NCBI RefSeq assembly: GCF_003344765.1
Contig: NZ_QPMH01000015.1
Span: 1-64,000 of the forward strand
Source of the DNA: Ferruginivarius sediminum
GTDB taxonomy: Bacteria; Pseudomonadota; Alphaproteobacteria; Kiloniellales; Rhodovibrionaceae
Direction of reading: 5' to 3'
DNA: 64,000 nt
The position numbers were made by a program, and so were the translations under genes. This document shows, piece by piece, positions 60,323-64,000 of the stretch. The notes beneath the pieces are model-generated. The model made no database searches, had not been told where the DNA came from, and saw nothing but the letters and a program-made list of their open reading frames with translations. Each line of letters opens with the position of its first letter. The stretch's first letter is position 1.

Positions 60323-61036
60323 ATGGCGACGACCGCCAGCGCGCAGGCCGCTCACAGCCTCAAGAACATCGAGCTGTTCCGCGACTGCTCAGATGATGAG
60401 CGGCACAGGGTCGAGCAGCGTTGCCGCTGGCGCAAGTATCAGCCCAGCGACGCCATCATCGAGCGTGCGGCCAACTCCCACGAGGTTCATTTCATCACCT
60501 CTGGCCGTGTCCGCGTGGTCGATCACACGGCCTCGGGCAAGGAGGTCAGCTTCGACGATATCGACGCCGGCGGGATCATCGGCGAAATGGCGGCCATCGA
60601 CGGCGGCGAGCGCTCGGCCTCGGTCATCGCCGTACAGCCGACCGTGACGGGCGCGCTGGATCAGCGGACATTTCTGAACGTCCTGGCCGACCATCCCGAC
60701 GTCGCGCTCGCGATGATGCAGCGCCTGACCCGCATCGTGCGCCAATCCGGCGAACGCATCATGGAACTCAGCACCTTGGGGGCGCACAACCGCGTCCACG
60801 CGGAGATGCTGCGCCTCGCCCGCCGCGCCGCCGGAGACGAGGCGGAGCGCGCGCGGATCTATCCGATTCCCGTGCACGCCGACATCGCCAGCCGGGTTTC
60901 CACGACACGCGAGACCGTCGCGCGGGTACTGAGCGACCTCACCAAGCACGGCCTGGTCAAGCGCGACGGCAACGCTCTGGTGATCGACGATATTCCCGCC
61001 CTGGAAGAGATGGTGGAACGGGTGCGCAGCACCTGA
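60323..61036 (+). CDS. Crp/Fnr-family transcriptional regulator
   Basis: A 237-residue regulator. Cyclic-nucleotide-binding-like domain (~20-140: VHFITSGRVRVVDHTASGKE, GGIIGEMAAIDGGERSASVI). C-terminal winged HTH (~155-230) with recognition helix region ADIASRVSTTRETVARVLSD. No FNR-type cysteine cluster. SxSVI near the pocket resembles the cNMP-binding motif (R-S-A-S), so cAMP or cGMP binding is possible. GGAGGAAG precedes the ATG. Target unknown. Confidence 0.9.
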   Translation: MATTASAQAAHSLKNIELFRDCSDDERHRVEQRCRWRKYQPSDAIIERAANSHEVHFITSGRVRVVDHTASGKEVSFDDIDAGGIIGEMAAIDGGERSASVIAVQPTVTGALDQRTFLNVLADHPDVALAMMQRLTRIVRQSGERIMELSTLGAHNRVHAEMLRLARRAAGDEAERARIYPIPVHADIASRVSTTRETVARVLSDLTKHGLVKRDGNALVIDDIPALEEMVERVRST

Positions 61037-61084
61037 TCGATTCCAACCTGTGACCGCTGTCACTGCCGATGCGCCGACGGATGG

Positions 61085-61099
61085 TTAACTTCGGGTTAT
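61085..61099. promoter_or_regulatory. CtrA-like box, one mismatch (TTAA-N7-TTAT)
   Basis: TTAACTTCGGGTTAT differs from the consensus at the last base. It lies 49 bp after the Crp-type gene and 264 bp before the HD gene; the nearest downstream feature is the structured region at 61189. Confidence 0.35.
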
Positions 61100-61188
61100 C
61101 GGACGGAGCGGTCCCCCCTCGCGCTCCCAGCCCGACGAGGCCCAGGGTTCGGTTCTCCCCTGACCGATCCTGGCAGCCAGACCATCCG

Positions 61189-61273
61189 CACGGCGTTCCT
61201 TGCCTACCCGTCTGATGGACGCCGTGTTGCCGGCCCTTCCTGCCCCGACCTGCACCCAAAGGAAGGGCCGGCA
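61189..61273. ncRNA. Candidate structured RNA (two adjacent perfect hairpins)
   Basis: The 326-bp gap 61037-61362 has no supported gene. It contains CACGGCGT paired with ACGCCGTG (61189-61196/61219-61226) and, directly after, TGCCGGCCCTTCC paired with GGAAGGGCCGGCA (61228-61240/61261-61273, 13 bp perfect). No T run follows, so simple termination is not convincing. It could be a small RNA or leader of the downstream genes. No known family recognised. Confidence 0.35.
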
Positions 61274-61362
61274 CTCCCTGCCCTACGCGCCATCGCCCGA
61301 GAGCCGCAATCACACCCACCGGGCGTTGCGGTATCGGGCGCCGGTCGCCTACAGTCCCGCGC

Positions 61363-62025
61363 ATGTCCACGCCTGCGAATCGAAGCGCCCGCCGCACATC
61401 GGGCAACAGTGACACGCCCCGCGCCTGGCAGCGGATGCTGAGCGGCCGGCGGCTCGACCTGCTCGACCCATCGCCACTTGACATCGAGATCGAGGACATC
61501 GCCCACGGCCTTTCGCGCGTCGCCCGCTGGAACGGCCAGACCGAGGGGGAGTGGGCTTTCTCCGTGGCGCAGCACAGCGTGCTGGTGGAACGCATCGCCA
61601 TACGGATGCGCCGCGATACGCCCTGGAAATGGCGACTTGCCGTGCTGCTGCACGACGCGCCGGAGTACGTGGTGGGCGACCTCATCACGCCCTTCAAGGC
61701 AGCCGTCGGCTTCGACTACAAGGCGCTGGAGAACCGGCTGATGACGGCTGTGCTGCTGCGCTTCGGCCTGCCGGGCGAGCTTCCCGGCGACCTGCGCGAC
61801 CTGACCAAGCGCGCCGACAAGGTCGCCGCCTACCTGGAGGCCACGCAACTCGCCGGCTTCGCCGAGGCGGAGGCGAAGCGGGTCTTCGGCCGCCCCCGCA
61901 ACTTCGCGCGGCTTGCCGGCGACATGCGGCTTGAGCCCTGCCCGCCGCAGGACGCCAAGCGCCTGTTCCTGCAACGCTTTCAGGAACTGGCACCAGAGGC
62001 CGTGCGCAAACCCGCCCACGGCTAG
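61363..62025 (+). CDS. HD-domain phosphohydrolase (YfbR-like)
   Basis: A 220-residue protein with HD motif residues: FSVAQHSVLVERIAIRM (His), LLHDAPEYVVGDLITP (His-Asp) and LTKRADKVAAYLEA (Asp). Similar to YfbR-type 5'-deoxynucleotidases acting on dNMPs. ATG at 61363. Located 62 bp upstream of hpnC on the same strand; functional link to hopanoids unclear. Confidence 0.85.
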   Translation: MSTPANRSARRTSGNSDTPRAWQRMLSGRRLDLLDPSPLDIEIEDIAHGLSRVARWNGQTEGEWAFSVAQHSVLVERIAIRMRRDTPWKWRLAVLLHDAPEYVVGDLITPFKAAVGFDYKALENRLMTAVLLRFGLPGELPGDLRDLTKRADKVAAYLEATQLAGFAEAEAKRVFGRPRNFARLAGDMRLEPCPPQDAKRLFLQRFQELAPEAVRKPAHG

Positions 62026-62087
62026 CGGCACCGCTCAGGCGGTGTTAGTTTCGCGCCGACGGACAGCCAGGATCGGACCGACGGGTC

Positions 62088-62987
62088 ATGGCGCAGCAGA
62101 TCGAAACGCCCTCCGGCAAGTGGGCGGGCGACGAGAACTTCCCTGTTGCCTCGCGCCTGATCGCGCGGCGGCTGCGCGCGCCTGTCATGCGGTTCTATGC
62201 CTTCGCCCGCGCGATCGACGACATCGCCGACAGCCCGGAACTTTCGCCCGACGACAAGATCGCGCGACTCGACGCCTTCGCGGACGCCTTGTCCGGTGGA
62301 ACCAACCCCGGCGACCCGGCCCTTGCGAAGGCCGAGGCGCTGCGCAAGACGCTGGAAGAAACCGGCGTCACGGCGCAGCATGGCCTGGACCTCGTCACCG
62401 CGTTCAAGCAGGACGCCGTCAAGAACCGCTATGCGGATTGGCAGGAGTTGATGGGCTACTGCCGCTATTCGGCCGAGCCGGTGGGCCGTTTCCTGCTGGA
62501 TCTGCACGGCGAGGACCGCGCATTATGGCCGTTTTCGGACGCCCTGTGCACGCTGCTGCAAGTGCTGAACCATCTGCAGGACTGTGCCGACGACTACCGC
62601 AAGCTGGACCGCGTCTACCTGCCGGAAAGCTGGCTGGCGGTCGAGGGGGAGAGTATCGAGGCGCTGGCCCGCCCGTCGGCCTCGCCCGGCCTGCGGCGCG
62701 TCATCGACCGCTGCCTGGGCGGCGTCGAGGAGCTTCTGGCGCCCGCCGCCGAACTACCGCGCCGGCTGCGGGACCCGCGATTGGCGATGGAATCGGCCGC
62801 CATCGTCCGCCTTGCCCGCGCCATCACGAAGGCGCTCCACCGCCGCGATCCGCTTGCCGAGCGGGTGGAACTGTCGAAGCCGGCCAAGCTGGCCGTCGCC
62901 GTGCGCGGCGTCGTGTCCATTGTCTTTGAACGCCGACACGGCCCGATGCCGGCGGTGGCCGGTCAAGCCACGGGAACGCCCTCATGA
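62088..62987 (+). CDS. hpnC: Squalene synthase HpnC
   Basis: A 299-residue all-helical prenyl synthase of the HpnC group. First Asp-rich motif in AFARAIDDIADSPELSPD, second in QDCADDYRKLDRVYLP. In the three-step route HpnC converts presqualene diphosphate (from HpnD) to hydroxysqualene. ATGA overlap with hpnD confirms the operon. Confidence 0.94.
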   Translation: MAQQIETPSGKWAGDENFPVASRLIARRLRAPVMRFYAFARAIDDIADSPELSPDDKIARLDAFADALSGGTNPGDPALAKAEALRKTLEETGVTAQHGLDLVTAFKQDAVKNRYADWQELMGYCRYSAEPVGRFLLDLHGEDRALWPFSDALCTLLQVLNHLQDCADDYRKLDRVYLPESWLAVEGESIEALARPSASPGLRRVIDRCLGGVEELLAPAAELPRRLRDPRLAMESAAIVRLARAITKALHRRDPLAERVELSKPAKLAVAVRGVVSIVFERRHGPMPAVAGQATGTPS

Positions 62988-63868
62988 CGGCCGCCGGCCC
63001 GCGGACCGTGAATCAGGGCGGCGACGCGCTACAGCGGGTCGAGAAAACGGTACGGAAGTCCGGCAGTTCCTTCTTCTGGGGCATGCGGCTGCTGCCCCGC
63101 GAGCGGCGGGAGGCGATCTACGCCGTCTATGCCTATTGCCGCGAGGTCGACGATATCGCCGACGGCGACGCCCCCGACAGCGTCAAGCACAGACAGCTTG
63201 CCGAGTGGCGCGCGGAGGTCGAGCGGCTTTACGCCGGCACGCCGACGCACCCGGTGACGCGGGCCCTCGCGGCCCCCGTCCGTCGCTTCGGCCTGCCGAA
63301 GGAAGAGCTTCTGGCCATCCTCGACGGCATGGAGCGAGACGCGCGCGGCGGCATCGTCGCCCCCACCGACGCGGCCCTGCGCAGCTATTGCCGTCAGGTT
63401 GCCGGCGCGGTCGGCATGCTGGCGATGCACATCTTCGCCGACGGCGACACGCGCGCCGACCGGGCAACCTGTGAAGAGCTGGCGATTACCCTGGGCGAGG
63501 GGCTGCAGTTGACCAACATCCTGCGCGACCTGGGCGACGACGCGGCGCGCGGCCGGCTGTACCTGCCCGAGGAAGTGCTGCAAGCGGCTGGCGTCACCGC
63601 GCGCGAACCCCGCGACATCCTGCGCGACCCGGCCCTGCCCGCCGCCTGCGCGATGCTGGCCCGCACGGCCCGCCAGCGCTTTGCCCGCTCCAGGGCGTTG
63701 ATGGAGCGGCTGGACAAGGGCACGGCGCGGCCCTGCCGTCTGATGCTGGAAATCTATGCGCGCATTCTCGACACCCTCGAAACCTCTGGGTGGCGCCATC
63801 CGGAGCGGCGCGTCCGCGTCCCGAAGTGGACGAAGCTCTGGATTGTCCTGCGCCACGGCATCCTGTAG
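62984..63868 (+). CDS. hpnD: Presqualene diphosphate synthase HpnD
   Basis: A 294-residue prenyltransferase joining two farnesyl diphosphates head-to-head. Asp-rich motifs are YCREVDDIADGD and LRDLGDDAARGRLYLPEEVL. SSFFWGMRLLPRERREAIYA matches the HpnD N-terminus. Coupled to hpnC; followed nine bases later by hpnE. Confidence 0.95.
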   Translation: MTAAGPRTVNQGGDALQRVEKTVRKSGSSFFWGMRLLPRERREAIYAVYAYCREVDDIADGDAPDSVKHRQLAEWRAEVERLYAGTPTHPVTRALAAPVRRFGLPKEELLAILDGMERDARGGIVAPTDAALRSYCRQVAGAVGMLAMHIFADGDTRADRATCEELAITLGEGLQLTNILRDLGDDAARGRLYLPEEVLQAAGVTAREPRDILRDPALPAACAMLARTARQRFARSRALMERLDKGTARPCRLMLEIYARILDTLETSGWRHPERRVRVPKWTKLWIVLRHGIL

Positions 63869-63877
63869 CCGGGCCGC

Positions 63878-64000
63878 ATGACGCACGTCCACGTGATCGG
63901 CGCCGGTCTGGCGGGCCTGTCCTGCGCCGTGCGGCTTGCCCGCGACGGCATCCCCGTGACCGTTCATGAGGCGGCGCCGCACGCCGGCGGCCGCTGCCGC
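63878..64000 (+). CDS. hpnE: Hydroxysqualene dehydroxylase HpnE (partial)
   Basis: The first 41 codons: VHVIGAGLAGLSCAVRLARD is an FAD-binding Rossmann motif, followed by GIPVTVHEAAPHAGGRCR as in HpnE desaturase-type flavoproteins. Cut off by the window edge. Gene order hpnC-D-E supports the name. HpnE reduces hydroxysqualene to squalene, the hopanoid precursor. Confidence 0.93.
   Translation, partial: MTHVHVIGAGLAGLSCAVRLARDGIPVTVHEAAPHAGGRCR

Overview
The window is about 64 kb of G+C-rich chromosomal DNA from an alphaproteobacterium, most probably in or near the Rhodospirillales. Supporting features are a CcrM (GANTC) methyltransferase, CtrA-type TTAA-N7-TTAA sites, an Fo ATP synthase operon with both b' and b subunits, the hpnCDE squalene/hopanoid genes, an L21 protein with a long basic tail and large chemoreceptors. 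No phage and no CRISPR array were seen.

Positions 1-14.6 kb are accessory DNA rich in decay. They hold a serine-glyoxylate aminotransferase (sgaA) next to a frameshifted GntR regulator. A 2.6 kb block follows, bracketed by two copies of a CAGGGAA-rich repeat. It contains an in-frame KtrA-KtrB deletion fusion, an intact ZIP metal transporter and a 5'-truncated N-type (Na+-ATPase-like) gamma subunit joined to an IS3 orfA scrap. Nested IS6-family remnants come next. An intact peptide ABC transporter operon (dppBCDF plus binding protein) then faces an AtzG-like/amidase pair and a proline-iminopeptidase-like hydrolase, which suggests uptake and hydrolysis of peptides or amides. An IS6-family element with a broken transposase, a tRNA-Ser 3' remnant and an intact tRNA-Ser(CGA) close the region.

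From 14.9 kb onward the DNA is conserved housekeeping. rplU-rpmA end at a strong terminator and are followed by obgE-proB-proA. Next are a diguanylate cyclase, a quinone reductase divergent from a LysR regulator, a PAS-only protein, a HAD nucleotidase, a large chemoreceptor, dapD-dapE plus a coupled membrane protein, and truA-fmt-def. On the minus strand lie nadD, rsfS, rlmH, gpmI, envC, ctpA, a divergent polysaccharide deacetylase and rppH. A second chemoreceptor, two arsenosugar-type glycosyltransferases, a radical SAM protein, two exported proteins (one unrecognised, one spondin-like), a CPA2 antiporter with rnhB, ccrM, mutY, a DUF721 protein, a DsbA-like oxidoreductase and smc follow. The window ends with atpI-B-E-F'-F, a Crp-family regulator, an HD hydrolase and hpnC-hpnD-hpnE (cut by the edge).

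The main regulatory signals are CtrA-type boxes. Two are perfect (23912-23926 and 27486-27500) and two have one mismatch (40955-40969 and 61085-61099). They lie upstream of both chemoreceptors, the PAS protein/HAD gene pair and a structured intergenic region. Three GACTC methylation sites occur within 41 bp just upstream of ccrM. Both patterns fit the CtrA/CcrM cell-cycle circuitry known in other alphaproteobacteria.
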